The position numbers and the translations under genes are program-made. Below, in pieces: positions 28,151 through 34,798 of a DNA stretch of 38,944 nt (position 1 is the stretch's first letter; the number at the start of each line of letters is the position of its first letter). The notes beneath the pieces were generated by a model. That model worked only from the letters and a program-made list of their open reading frames with translations, searched no databases and had not been told where the DNA came from. Location of the stretch: IMG/VR virus record IMGVR_UViG_3300036770_004472, positions 1-38,944 of that record; one strand, written 5' to 3'. The stretch is from a virus.

Positions 28151-29293
28151 ATGAGTTATCTTTTTACAAGCGAAAGCGTGAGCGAAGGACACCCTGATAA
28201 GGTTGCTGATGCTATCAGTGATGGTATATTAGATGCTGTTATGTCACATGAAAATACCAGCTTACGCTGTGCTTGTGAAACATTGGTTACAACAAATAAA
28301 GTTGTTGTAGCAGGAGAATATAAAGGTGAGTTAGATGACCTTGATGTAAAATATCTTGTTCAAAAAACAATCAAAAACATTGGTTATGAACAACAAGGCT
28401 TTGATTGGAGAACAATAGAAGTATATAATTTATTACATCCTCAAAGTGCTGATATTGCCCTTGGTACAGACAACTTCGGAGCAGGTGATCAAGGATTAAT
28501 GTTTGGATATGCCTGTAACGAAACCAGTGAATATATGCCAAGTGCCATATATTATAGTCATCGTATTGTAGAGGGACTTACACAAGTAAGGAAAAACAGT
28601 GGTATAATGTTAGGTCCTGATAGTAAGTCACAAGTCACAATGGAATACAACGATGATTCTACTGTAAAACGTATTGCTAAAGTAGTATGTAGTACACAAC
28701 ATCACACCGATTATAATATCGAAAATGTACGTATTGATGTAGAACACGTTATACGTAATATACTTCCAAAAGATTTAGTTGATGACAATACTGAATTTTA
28801 TATCAATCCAACTGGGAGATTTGTAATTGGTGGACCTGATGGCGATGCAGGACTAACTGGACGTAAGATTATTGTTGATACATATGGTGGGTATGCTCCA
28901 CATGGTGGTGGTGCGTTTAGTGGTAAAGATCCAACTAAAGTAGATCGTAGTGCTGCTTATATGATGCGTTATATTGCTAAAAATATTGTAGCAAGTGGAT
29001 ACGCACAATGGGCTACCTGTCAAGTAAGTTATGCCATTGGATTGAAAGAACCAATGAGCTTTTATATTGAAACCCCTGACTTGGACACAAGCAGATATCT
29101 AACAAATTGGGTAAATACTAACGTAGATTTGAGCCCAGCTGGTATTATTGAAAGATTTAACTTGTTTAGACCAATATATCAGTCAACTACAAACTACGGA
29201 CATTTTGGAAAAGCTATGTTACCATGGGAACAAGTAGACTTATTTAATGACGAATCCTGCAGACCAACCTTCCCAAACCAATACAAAGAGTAA
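28151..29293 (+). CDS. metK: S-adenosylmethionine synthetase
   Basis: The 380-aa protein is full length (E. coli enzyme 384 aa). It makes AdoMet from Met and ATP. The N-terminal FTSESVSEGHPDK has H14, D16 and K17 in exactly the E. coli positions. GAGDQGLMFGYA is the ATP/Met loop, and GGGAFSGKDPTKVDRSAAY is the phosphate-binding motif. No key residue appears lost. AAAGGAAAACA precedes the ATG. Codon use is AT-rich like its neighbours, so it is not a very recent arrival. Three AdoMet-dependent methyltransferase-like genes lie in the same window. Confidence 0.97.
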   Translation: MSYLFTSESVSEGHPDKVADAISDGILDAVMSHENTSLRCACETLVTTNKVVVAGEYKGELDDLDVKYLVQKTIKNIGYEQQGFDWRTIEVYNLLHPQSADIALGTDNFGAGDQGLMFGYACNETSEYMPSAIYYSHRIVEGLTQVRKNSGIMLGPDSKSQVTMEYNDDSTVKRIAKVVCSTQHHTDYNIENVRIDVEHVIRNILPKDLVDDNTEFYINPTGRFVIGGPDGDAGLTGRKIIVDTYGGYAPHGGGAFSGKDPTKVDRSAAYMMRYIAKNIVASGYAQWATCQVSYAIGLKEPMSFYIETPDLDTSRYLTNWVNTNVDLSPAGIIERFNLFRPIYQSTTNYGHFGKAMLPWEQVDLFNDESCRPTFPNQYKE

Positions 29294-29756
29294 TCTAAGT
29301 AAAGGGCGTAATAGTTTTGATGCTGATTTAGGCACAGGACTTGTACAATTTTTTAATCGTAATGTTACCCCATATCCAACTGAGATTGGAGGTCCAAAGT
29401 TTGACTTAATCCCAATAGAAAAACAAAAAGACATTATGGTCAATGTAGCAAGACTACATGCCCAACAAGAATATGAACGTATTATGGCACTTGTACGTGT
29501 TTTGGAAGAACAAGCACAACAAATCAAAAGACGTTTGGATATTACAGATATGGTTCATAGTGCCCAATATACTTTTCAAATATTCCATGGTAATGTATAC
29601 TGGCTATTATATGACAATAAGGACAATTGTACAAGGTTGTCATTGTTAGGACCCAATGATTGGTGTACTGGCATACCTGTACAATATGAATATATTTGTC
29701 CTGTAAAATGGTTAGGTGATTATACTTGGATAGAGGTTGAAAATGCTGAACACTAG
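29247..29756 (+). CDS. DUF2452 family protein
   Basis: The 169-aa protein has the DUF2452 core: YPTEIGGPKFDLIPIEKQ, DIMVNVARLHAQQEYERI, then a helical QAQQIKRRLDITDMVHSA and YTFQIFHGNVYWLLYD. This family is found in bacteria and phages; its function is not established. The first 47 bases overlap the 3' end of metK in another frame, which is long for this genome, so a later start is possible. However, no better ribosome site is seen. Confidence 0.75.
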   Translation: MTNPADQPSQTNTKSNLSKGRNSFDADLGTGLVQFFNRNVTPYPTEIGGPKFDLIPIEKQKDIMVNVARLHAQQEYERIMALVRVLEEQAQQIKRRLDITDMVHSAQYTFQIFHGNVYWLLYDNKDNCTRLSLLGPNDWCTGIPVQYEYICPVKWLGDYTWIEVENAEH

Positions 29757-30318
29757 TAAAGATAGACATAGCTTCCAAAAATCTAAATACATAGAACGTA
29801 AGGCTGCTGAGGGCAAAACTGTGGAAAATGATCAAACTGTAAAAGCAATGGCTGAGTACTTTGATAATATTCCTATTGAAAAGGCTGAACAAGAAGCCAA
29901 AGAAAAATTCAAAAAAGATAATTTAGAATACGATTTACGCTCTACTAAGTGGATTTGCGATAAAGCAAAAGAACGGGAAGAATATGCTCAAAACTTATAT
30001 GCTGCTATGTGTAATAATGAGTTTATAAGAAATGATGTATGGCCATTACTAAAACATCAAACTTGGAGTTGTAGTTGGAGATACGCAGGTGGCATCATTG
30101 CTGATATGATTGAAGAGGGTGATTATATTGATTGGTATTGTTCTGGTATTAAATTTATTCCCAAAGATGAAACAGATAATGAAACCTTGACCGAAGAACA
30201 AAAAATATTAAATAAATTATACGAAAAATATGTTGGTGAAGGTGTTGTTACCGACGAGATTCGCCAAGATTTGTTTGATTTAGGCTGGATTGTTATCGAT
30301 GATGACAGTTTAGTATAA
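29743..30318 (+). CDS. Conserved phage protein of unknown function
   Basis: The ~191-aa protein has an N-terminal NTSKDRHSFQKSKYIERKA, a central REEYAQNLYAAMCNNEFIRND and a conserved-looking W-rich patch (LKHQTWSCSWRYAGGIIADM, DYIDWYCSG). The C-terminus is acidic (GWIVIDDDSLV). I place the start at the ATG 29743, with GAGG 6 bp upstream, rather than the TTG at 29737. It overlaps the end of DUF2452 by 14 bp, so the two are likely coupled. Similar proteins are seen in aquatic T4-like phages, without a role. Confidence 0.65.
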   Translation: MLNTSKDRHSFQKSKYIERKAAEGKTVENDQTVKAMAEYFDNIPIEKAEQEAKEKFKKDNLEYDLRSTKWICDKAKEREEYAQNLYAAMCNNEFIRNDVWPLLKHQTWSCSWRYAGGIIADMIEEGDYIDWYCSGIKFIPKDETDNETLTEEQKILNKLYEKYVGEGVVTDEIRQDLFDLGWIVIDDDSLV

Positions 30319-30321
30319 ATA
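30314..30321 (+). promoter_or_regulatory. T4-type late promoter TATAAATA
   Basis: A perfect TATAAATA overlaps the stop codon of the preceding gene and ends 19 bp before the ATG at 30341. AGGAGG lies in between. Transcription from it would give a very short leader, as in many T4 late genes. Confidence 0.65.
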
Positions 30322-30340
30322 CATATAGGAGGCTAGTAAA

Positions 30341-30640
30341 ATGAAAAAACTCATCTTAACGCTTTTATGTTCTTTAATTACATTCCCTGCTTTTGCTGGA
30401 CCTCATCATCATCACAGGCATCACGGTTACCATACTTGGCATCATAATAACAATTGGGTAGCCCCTGCTATAATCGGTGGAGTAATTGGTTATTCAATAG
30501 CTAGGCCGTATAAAGTAGAACAGCCAGTCATTGTTCAACAACCAACTGTCATATCACAGCCTACAGTACAATGTACTGAATGGCGTGAAATTATGACACA
30601 AGATGGTCGTATTGTTCAAGAAAGAATATGCAGGCAGTAA
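30341..30640 (+). CDS. Secreted His-rich small protein
   Basis: The 99-aa protein has a clear Sec signal peptide (MKKLILTLLCSLITFPAFA, cut before GPHHHH). A His cluster follows (HHHHRHHGYHTWHH, 30396-30440 approximately), then a Gly/Ile hydrophobic stretch (VAPAIIGGVIGYSIA), a Val/Gln/Pro linker and a C-terminal CTEWREIMTQDGRIVQERICR with two Cys. Bacterial periplasmic proteins of the same plan are common. The His run suggests Ni, Zn, Cu or Fe binding, by inference. It has its own late promoter and an AGGAGG site, so it is made late and exported. An acquired host gene is a reasonable origin. Confidence 0.8.
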   Translation: MKKLILTLLCSLITFPAFAGPHHHHRHHGYHTWHHNNNWVAPAIIGGVIGYSIARPYKVEQPVIVQQPTVISQPTVQCTEWREIMTQDGRIVQERICRQ

Positions 30641-30795
30641 AAATAGAACACATAGATGTAGAAGTAACTCCTGAAGAGGAGGAAGTATGGACAAACTTTT
30701 TAGTAAAATTTGCTAATATTCAGGTAAGAGAAATAAATTATGAGACAACTATACCAAGGGAGAATAAATATGGCCTATTCGACTCAGGTGAATAG
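30628..30795 (+). CDS. Small hypothetical protein (55 aa)
   Basis: An ATG at 30628, inside the last codons of the His-rich gene, opens a 55-codon frame ending TAG at 30793-30795. The product (MQAVKIEHIDVEVTPEEEEV, then WTNFLVKFANIQVREINYET) has the composition of a real protein and fills most of an otherwise empty gap. The ribosome site is weak, so coupling to the upstream gene would be needed. No family recognised. Confidence 0.45.
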   Translation: MQAVKIEHIDVEVTPEEEEVWTNFLVKFANIQVREINYETTIPRENKYGLFDSGE

Positions 30796-30868
30796 GTATT
30801 GGAATAGTGTGGTAGTGGTTGAAGAAAACTAAAGGATCACAAACGGGTGCGCCAAGATAAATAAGTCT

Positions 30869-31477
30869 ATGAGAAATGATTATGGTCAAACAATGTCATG
30901 TGCGTATTGTGGTAAATGCTTTTTAAGCAAGCCTCGATTCATTGAATATTGTTCAACACCATGTAAAAATCCAATTAATCGTAAAGGAAATATTCCATGG
31001 AATAAAGGTAAACTGTTTTCAGTAGAACAAAAATTAAAACTAAATTTAGATGGATTAAAAAGGGGACAAGGTTGGAACAAAGGATTGCCTAATATTAGGC
31101 AGAAAGAAAAATGGACTGGATCAAATAATCCTAATTGGGAAGGTAGACTAAATAATATAAGGCCTAAAAAGTTAATTTCTGATGAATATATTAAATATAA
31201 AAAAGAATGTAAAAAAGCAACTTATAGGACAAAATACGCTATGAAAAAAGAAGGATTAATACCTGAAAATACCGGCAAAAGAAAGGATCAATATCAGCTA
31301 GATCATATCATTCCTTTCAAGCAAGGTTATGAAATGGGCTTAGATCCTAAAATCATTGGTGGTAAAAGTAACCTTCAATGGATTCTGGGGAAAGAAAATA
31401 GGACGAAATGGGATCGCTTTCAACCAGAAGAAGTAATTAACAAAGTATTAGGAGAACACAATGGCTTATTCAGATAA
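30869..31477 (+). CDS. Free-standing HNH homing endonuclease
   Basis: The 202-aa protein has an N-terminal zinc-ribbon-like CAYCGKCF...CSTPC, then NUMOD3-type DNA-binding repeats (IPWNKGK, GWNKGLP, SNNPNWEGR). The C-terminal HNH nuclease is seen as QLDHIIPFKQGYEMG, KSNLQWI and ENRTKWDRF. Such genes in T4-like phages spread by cutting a neighbouring gene in phages lacking them. It lies immediately upstream of iscU and its last 17 bases overlap the iscU start in another frame, with the iscU ribosome site (AGGAG) inside its coding region. The adjacent iscU is broken. No group I intron core was recognised around it. Confidence 0.85.
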   Translation: MRNDYGQTMSCAYCGKCFLSKPRFIEYCSTPCKNPINRKGNIPWNKGKLFSVEQKLKLNLDGLKRGQGWNKGLPNIRQKEKWTGSNNPNWEGRLNNIRPKKLISDEYIKYKKECKKATYRTKYAMKKEGLIPENTGKRKDQYQLDHIIPFKQGYEMGLDPKIIGGKSNLQWILGKENRTKWDRFQPEEVINKVLGEHNGLFR

Positions 31478-31854
31478 AGTACTCGACCATTATGAGAACC
31501 CAAGAAATGTAGGATCGTTCGCCAAGGAGGACCCGCAAGTCGGCACCGGTATGGTTGGTGCACCGGCTTGCGGCTGACGGCGATGTTATGAAACTACAAA
31601 TTAAGGTCGACAAATCAACAGGAATTATCACAGATGCCAAATTTAAGACATATGGGTGTGGGTCAGCAATTGCTTCGTCAAGTCTTGTCACAGAGTGGGT
31701 CAAGGGTAAAACATTGGATGAGGCATCAACAATCAGAAACACTCAAATCGCTGAAGAACTCGCACTCCCCCCAGTCAAGATCCATTGCTCTATCCTCGCA
31801 GAAGATGCGATAAAGGCAGCGATTAAGGATTACAAAAATAAAATTTTGTGCTAG
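31461..31854 (+). pseudogene. iscU: Iron-sulfur cluster scaffold iscU, interrupted by 7-nt insertion with in-frame TGA
   Basis: The first 38 codons (MAYSDKVLDHYENPRNVGSF to MVGAPACG) match E. coli IscU residue for residue through the ligand Cys37. Frame then meets TGA at 31575-31577. The rest continues in the +1 frame as DVMKLQIKV, YGCGSAIASSSL (second ligand Cys), LPPVKIHCSILAEDA (HscA-binding LPPVK and third ligand Cys) to TAG-adjacent KNKILC. The expected junction is CGGC-GATGTT; here TGACGGC is inserted, leaving CGGC on both sides. All ligands are otherwise intact, so either the loss is recent, the break is a sequencing error, or it is read through by +1 shifting (which would add two residues, DG). 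Bases 31511-31580 are about 66% GC, far above the surroundings, suggesting transfer from a host. IscU assembles Fe-S clusters with IscS. Confidence 0.85.
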
Positions 31855-31860
31855 GTTATA

Positions 31861-32508
31861 ATGAAATTATTAGGTATTAATACAATCGATTTTTATGAAT
31901 TTCAATGTAACGAATTATTATTAGTAGAAGTATTAGAACAAGTCAAAAAATTAAACTTTGTAAAAAATAAAACCAATCAAATAAGTAACAATGAAAATCA
32001 ATTACACTATTTTCACAATGAATTATTTGATTGGTTTGATAGTTGCTTATCACAAGTAAAACAACAACTCAAAATTGATGAAAATATAAATTTACCTGTC
32101 GTAAGTTGTTGGGTAAACAAAGCACAAAAGCTTCAAGGTCATCATATCCATAGTCATAGAAATAGTTTCGCAAGTGGGATATTTTATCTTACTTCACACG
32201 AAACTGGTAAGACTTTTTTCTATCATGATAATCAATGGTTTAATAACTTTAATCGTTTCACATTAACAAAAGATATTAAACAATATATGATGACTATTAA
32301 GCCAGAAGCAGGAAAATTAATCATTTTTCCTAGTCACATAACACACAGTGTAGGACCATTAATGCTTGATGAACCTGACCGTTATACTATAGCTTTCAAT
32401 ACATTTTTTGAAGGCTCTATAAACGATTATCAAACATTAGACTTTTCAATTAAAGTAAAAACTGTGCGTGAAATGAATAAGGATAAAGAAAATGAGTGGA
32501 GCAGATGA
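31861..32508 (+). CDS. Putative 2OG-Fe(II) oxygenase, phage type
   Basis: The 215-aa protein is related to the oxygenase at 12647. It has VVSCWVNKAQKLQGHHIHSH, a SGIFYLTS strand, a KTFFYHD segment, KLIIFPSHITHSVGPL and RYTIAFNTFFEG. His residues in GHHIHSH and THSV are likely iron ligands, and the Arg of DRYTIAF should hold 2-oxoglutarate. As in its relative, the usual HxD is HxH. It starts 6 bp after the iscU remnant. The substrate is unknown. Its ORF end overlaps the next start by 17 bp. Confidence 0.72.
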   Translation: MKLLGINTIDFYEFQCNELLLVEVLEQVKKLNFVKNKTNQISNNENQLHYFHNELFDWFDSCLSQVKQQLKIDENINLPVVSCWVNKAQKLQGHHIHSHRNSFASGIFYLTSHETGKTFFYHDNQWFNNFNRFTLTKDIKQYMMTIKPEAGKLIIFPSHITHSVGPLMLDEPDRYTIAFNTFFEGSINDYQTLDFSIKVKTVREMNKDKENEWSR

Positions 32509-32737
32509 TAAAATAAAACATAGTAAAAGATTGCTTAAAGATCAAAACGCTATAGTAAAACAAACTAATATACTAAAAGCTTATCATATACCAACTGATC
32601 AACCACACAAATATGCTAAACGTCACGCATTAAATTGCGGTGATCCTAAGTGTATACTTTGTTCAAATCCAAGAAAAATTTTTAAAGAAAAAACAATACA
32701 AGAACGTAGGTTTGATCAAGACGTTGGAGATGAGTAA
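32492..32737 (+). CDS. Small conserved Cys/basic protein of unknown function
   Basis: The 81-aa protein has a basic N-terminal half and the motif HKYAKRHALNCGDPKC followed by ILCSNPRKIFKEKT. The C-x4-C-x2-C pattern with NPR is a recognisable conserved block in small phage and bacterial proteins and could bind zinc, but no function is known. The gene overlaps the oxygenase gene by 17 bp. Its TAA stop abuts the stop of the minus-strand gene at 32738, with no bases between. Confidence 0.7.
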   Translation: MSGADDKIKHSKRLLKDQNAIVKQTNILKAYHIPTDQPHKYAKRHALNCGDPKCILCSNPRKIFKEKTIQERRFDQDVGDE

Positions 32738-33283
32738 TTATATTTTACCGATTAGCATGAATCTTTTATAGCTAAACGTAGGATAAGTTATATCAAGTGT
32801 GTCTTCAAACAAGTAATTCATTTTATATTTGTTTTTAAAGTTTAATAAAGTTGTATTCGGGTTAACACAATACCAAGGATCACTTTTATCCTCCACATTG
32901 CTTGATTGTAGTATAACAGTTGTATTTGGTTTAATTTTGTAAAACCATTCGTTATGAATCATATGTTCCGGGCTGCAATTAATCACCATATTATAATCAA
33001 ATTGATTTAAGTATGTACTATCACTTACTACATTTTGTACTTTACCAAAGCCTATATATGCGTCACAAACTTTGTTGGCAATATTAATGGCTGATTCATC
33101 TTTATCCAAGTTTATTATTGAGTGTATCTTATCATAGTATCTTGTAAGAAGTAGCAAACCAAGAATATTGTACCAACCACCTAAAATAACAACCTTGGTT
33201 TGATCAAATAAATATTGTTCTATATGATCAAGTAACCATTGCTTGCTTATAATTTGACCATGTGAAAAAGCTGTATAATCCAT
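32738..33283 (-). CDS. Class I AdoMet-dependent methyltransferase-like protein
   Basis: The 181-aa Rossmann protein has motif I as VVILGGWYNILGLLLL, an acidic post-strand-2 residue in IINLDKDESAINIANKV and NMVINCSPEHM as motif IV. This suggests AdoMet binding and methyl transfer to a small molecule or macromolecule. It is the only gene on the minus strand in the window. Its stop abuts the + strand gene on one side, and its ATG is 12 bp from a divergent ATG on the other, so its promoter must lie inside the neighbouring gene. A CATAAATA (reverse strand of 33291-33298) lies there but is too close to the ATG to give a leader. Confidence 0.75.
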   Translation of the reverse strand: MDYTAFSHGQIISKQWLLDHIEQYLFDQTKVVILGGWYNILGLLLLTRYYDKIHSIINLDKDESAINIANKVCDAYIGFGKVQNVVSDSTYLNQFDYNMVINCSPEHMIHNEWFYKIKPNTTVILQSSNVEDKSDPWYCVNPNTTLLNFKNKYKMNYLFEDTLDITYPTFSYKRFMLIGKI

Positions 33284-33295
33284 TTAATTTTATTT

Positions 33296-33739
33296 ATGAT
33301 AAAATATATTTCTTATAATCAAATTTATGAAATTTGGCAAACTAAATTATGGCCTAATAGATTAAGTAAGATTGAACCTAATAGTAGTATGTGTTTCTTA
33401 GCAGGTGTTGATATAAACAATATGTATTTACCATCTACCTTTATTGGATTATTTGTTGATGAAAAATTAGTAGGAGTAAATAGTGGTCATTTATGCTCAG
33501 ACAAATCCTATAGAAGTAGAGGATTATATGTTGACATTGATTATAGAGGATTTGGATATGGGGTCGAATTACTTACAGCTACAGTTAATATAGCAATTAA
33601 GAATAAGGCAAAATTCATTTGGAGTTTACCTAGACAAACTAGTTGGAAAACTTACAAAAGCGCAGGATTTAAATTAGCAAGTAATTGGACAAGAACGGAA
33701 ACTAGTGAAAGTAATGCTTATTGCTACAAAGTGTTATGA
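33296..33739 (+). CDS. GNAT family N-acetyltransferase
   Basis: The 147-aa protein shows the GNAT order. A substrate-side N-terminal half includes FIGLFVDEKLVGVNSGH. Motif A follows as RSRGLYVDIDYRGFGYG (acetyl-CoA pyrophosphate loop), then ELLTATVNIAIKNKAKFIW, and motif B as TYKSAGFKL. It transfers an acetyl group from acetyl-CoA; the acceptor is unknown. Its stop overlaps the ATG of the QueC-like gene in an ATGA, so the two are coupled. Confidence 0.85.
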   Translation: MIKYISYNQIYEIWQTKLWPNRLSKIEPNSSMCFLAGVDINNMYLPSTFIGLFVDEKLVGVNSGHLCSDKSYRSRGLYVDIDYRGFGYGVELLTATVNIAIKNKAKFIWSLPRQTSWKTYKSAGFKLASNWTRTETSESNAYCYKVL

Positions 33740-34362
33740 TTACTACATTAGATTTTACATTAGGTCCAACAAATGATAGAATTAAATTAAATTTTAAAAT
33801 TAACTATATAACTACCCGAGTAGGAGTACTGGTAAGCGGTGGTATAGACAGTGCGATACTATATTATCTTATGTTGTTATACAATTTAAAAAATAATAAC
33901 CGACATAATATTACTCACTATCATATTTTTCATAACAATATTTTCGCAAACAGTGCTGAACAAATAATAAGACATATTAATAATCAATTTAATATTCCAT
34001 TCAATGGTTTAAACTTTATAGGAGATGGAACACTTGATGACATTTACAGAATACCACAAGCTTGTAGAGAAGTTATAACAAAACAAAGTGTGGTATATTG
34101 TGGGCATATAAAAGTTTTGCCTGAGCATAGTATAAATGTCAATTACGATACAAATTGGAAGGAATCGCATTTAGTAAAATATCCATTCAAAGATTTAAAC
34201 AAAAGTCATATAGTAGATTTAGTAATACAAAATAATTGTACTAAACTCTTTGGTCTTTCCCATAGTTGCGTTAATGGCAAAATTTGTAATCTATGTAATA
34301 GATGTAATGAATTAAATTGGGCTTTTAAAACTTTGGGTAAATCAGCAGTTGACAAATGCTAA
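33736..34362 (+). CDS. QueC-like PP-loop ATPase (7-cyano-7-deazaguanine synthase family)
   Basis: The start is the ATG at 33736 (ATGA overlap with the GNAT gene), giving 208 aa. S34-G-G-I-D-S39 in VGVLVSGGIDSAIL is the PP-loop ATP motif. The C-terminus has FGLSHSCVNGKICNLCNRC with Cys spacing x5, x2, x2, the zinc site pattern of QueC. QueC converts carboxy-deazaguanine to preQ0, used for tRNA queuosine and for guanine replacement in some phage DNAs. No queD, queE, folE or dpdA gene is in this window, so partner enzymes would be elsewhere in the phage or in the host. A different PP-loop ligase activity cannot be excluded. Confidence 0.75.
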   Translation: MITTLDFTLGPTNDRIKLNFKINYITTRVGVLVSGGIDSAILYYLMLLYNLKNNNRHNITHYHIFHNNIFANSAEQIIRHINNQFNIPFNGLNFIGDGTLDDIYRIPQACREVITKQSVVYCGHIKVLPEHSINVNYDTNWKESHLVKYPFKDLNKSHIVDLVIQNNCTKLFGLSHSCVNGKICNLCNRCNELNWAFKTLGKSAVDKC

Positions 34363-34414
34363 AAAACAGACTAATATTAAGCAAATTTTTTAACAAGGCA
34401 TAAATAACTTCACT

Positions 34415-34546
34415 ATGATGAATTCTATTAAAAATATATTGGTACAACAGCATATGACTTGGTCAGCCAAAGAGTCATTTGCGCCAGTATATCCTAATAG
34501 TATCTGTGGCTTAACAGATTCAAGAGGATACTCGGGGAATAGGTAA
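34415..34546 (+). CDS. Possible micro-protein (43 aa)
   Basis: An ATG-ATG start at 34415 opens 43 codons to TAA at 34544-34546. The product includes SAKESFAPVYPNSICGL and ends SGNR. A CATAAATA lies 8 bp upstream, but there is no clear ribosome site, and that spacing would give an almost leaderless mRNA. The frame ends just before the terminator. It could be chance. Confidence 0.3.
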   Translation: MMNSIKNILVQQHMTWSAKESFAPVYPNSICGLTDSRGYSGNR

Positions 34547-34563
34547 TCATAAAAATAATTATC

Positions 34564-34599
34564 AAAACCCTGGGAAAATAAAAAGTCCCAGGGTTTTTT
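34564..34599 (+). terminator. Strong rho-independent terminator
   Basis: A perfect 12-bp stem (aaaaccctggga with tcccagggtttt) with a 10-nt A-rich loop is followed by two more T. The A-run before and T-run after the GC core would let it work on both strands. It ends the transcript that carries the GNAT and QueC-like genes. Confidence 0.9.
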
Positions 34600-34673
34600 G
34601 TTGTAAGTGTGAAAAGGTAACGAGGACCATTAAGCAGCACTATAAACTTGCGTTAAACGGGCGGACAGTATAC

Positions 34674-34778
34674 ATGAACTTTGTGGAGATAACACAAACT
34701 GTAAGACTACTGACTGGGACACGATCCCAGTATGATATTGCTCATGCCTTTGGCATGAGCATTTCATTAACTGAATAA
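34674..34778 (+). CDS. Possible micro-protein (34 aa), HTH-like composition
   Basis: ATG at 34674 to TAA at 34776-34778. The product contains TRSQYDIAHAFGMSIS, which has the spacing of a helix-turn-helix pair but is too short to form a full domain. There is no good ribosome site. The same bases form three hairpins, so an RNA reading is as likely as a coding one. Confidence 0.2.
   Translation: MNFVEITQTVRLLTGTRSQYDIAHAFGMSISLTE
34680..34760 (+). ncRNA. Candidate structured RNA: three consecutive perfect hairpins
   Basis: There are three stems in 81 bp. tttgtg/cacaaa is at 34680-34698 (loop 7), ctggga/tcccag at 34714-34730 (loop 5), and gctcatgcc/ggcatgagc at 34740-34760 (loop ttt). No T-run follows the last stem, so it is not a classic terminator. 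The regular spacing suggests a folded leader or small RNA just upstream of the gene at 34799. A 34-codon frame (34674-34778) overlaps it. Confidence 0.4.
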
Positions 34779-34798
34779 GTAATAGTAAGGAGAAATTT

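Larger units (their letters stand above)
34363..34798. other. 436-bp gap with terminator, hairpins and tiny ORFs
   Basis: No gene of normal size is present. It holds a CATAAATA late-promoter variant (34399-34406), a 43-codon frame, a strong terminator, then about 200 bp with three perfect hairpins and a 34-codon frame before the AAGGAG of the gene at 34799. It contains no recognisable tRNA. A structured non-coding RNA is possible. Confidence 0.6.

Noticed and set aside
30856-30863. GATAAATA as a late promoter for the HNH gene
   Set aside because: It ends only 5 bp before the ATG, too near for a normal leader.
30640-31480. Group I intron around the HNH gene
   Set aside because: No conserved intron core elements were recognised and the iscU 5' end is complete and adjacent, so a free-standing endonuclease fits better.
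33291-33298. CATAAATA on the minus strand as promoter of the methyltransferase gene
   Set aside because: It ends 7 bp before the ATG and overlaps the start codon of the divergent gene; a leaderless transcript would be required.
34714-34730. T-arm of a degenerate tRNA
   Set aside because: The loop CACGA lacks the TTC motif, and no acceptor or anticodon arm can be paired around it.
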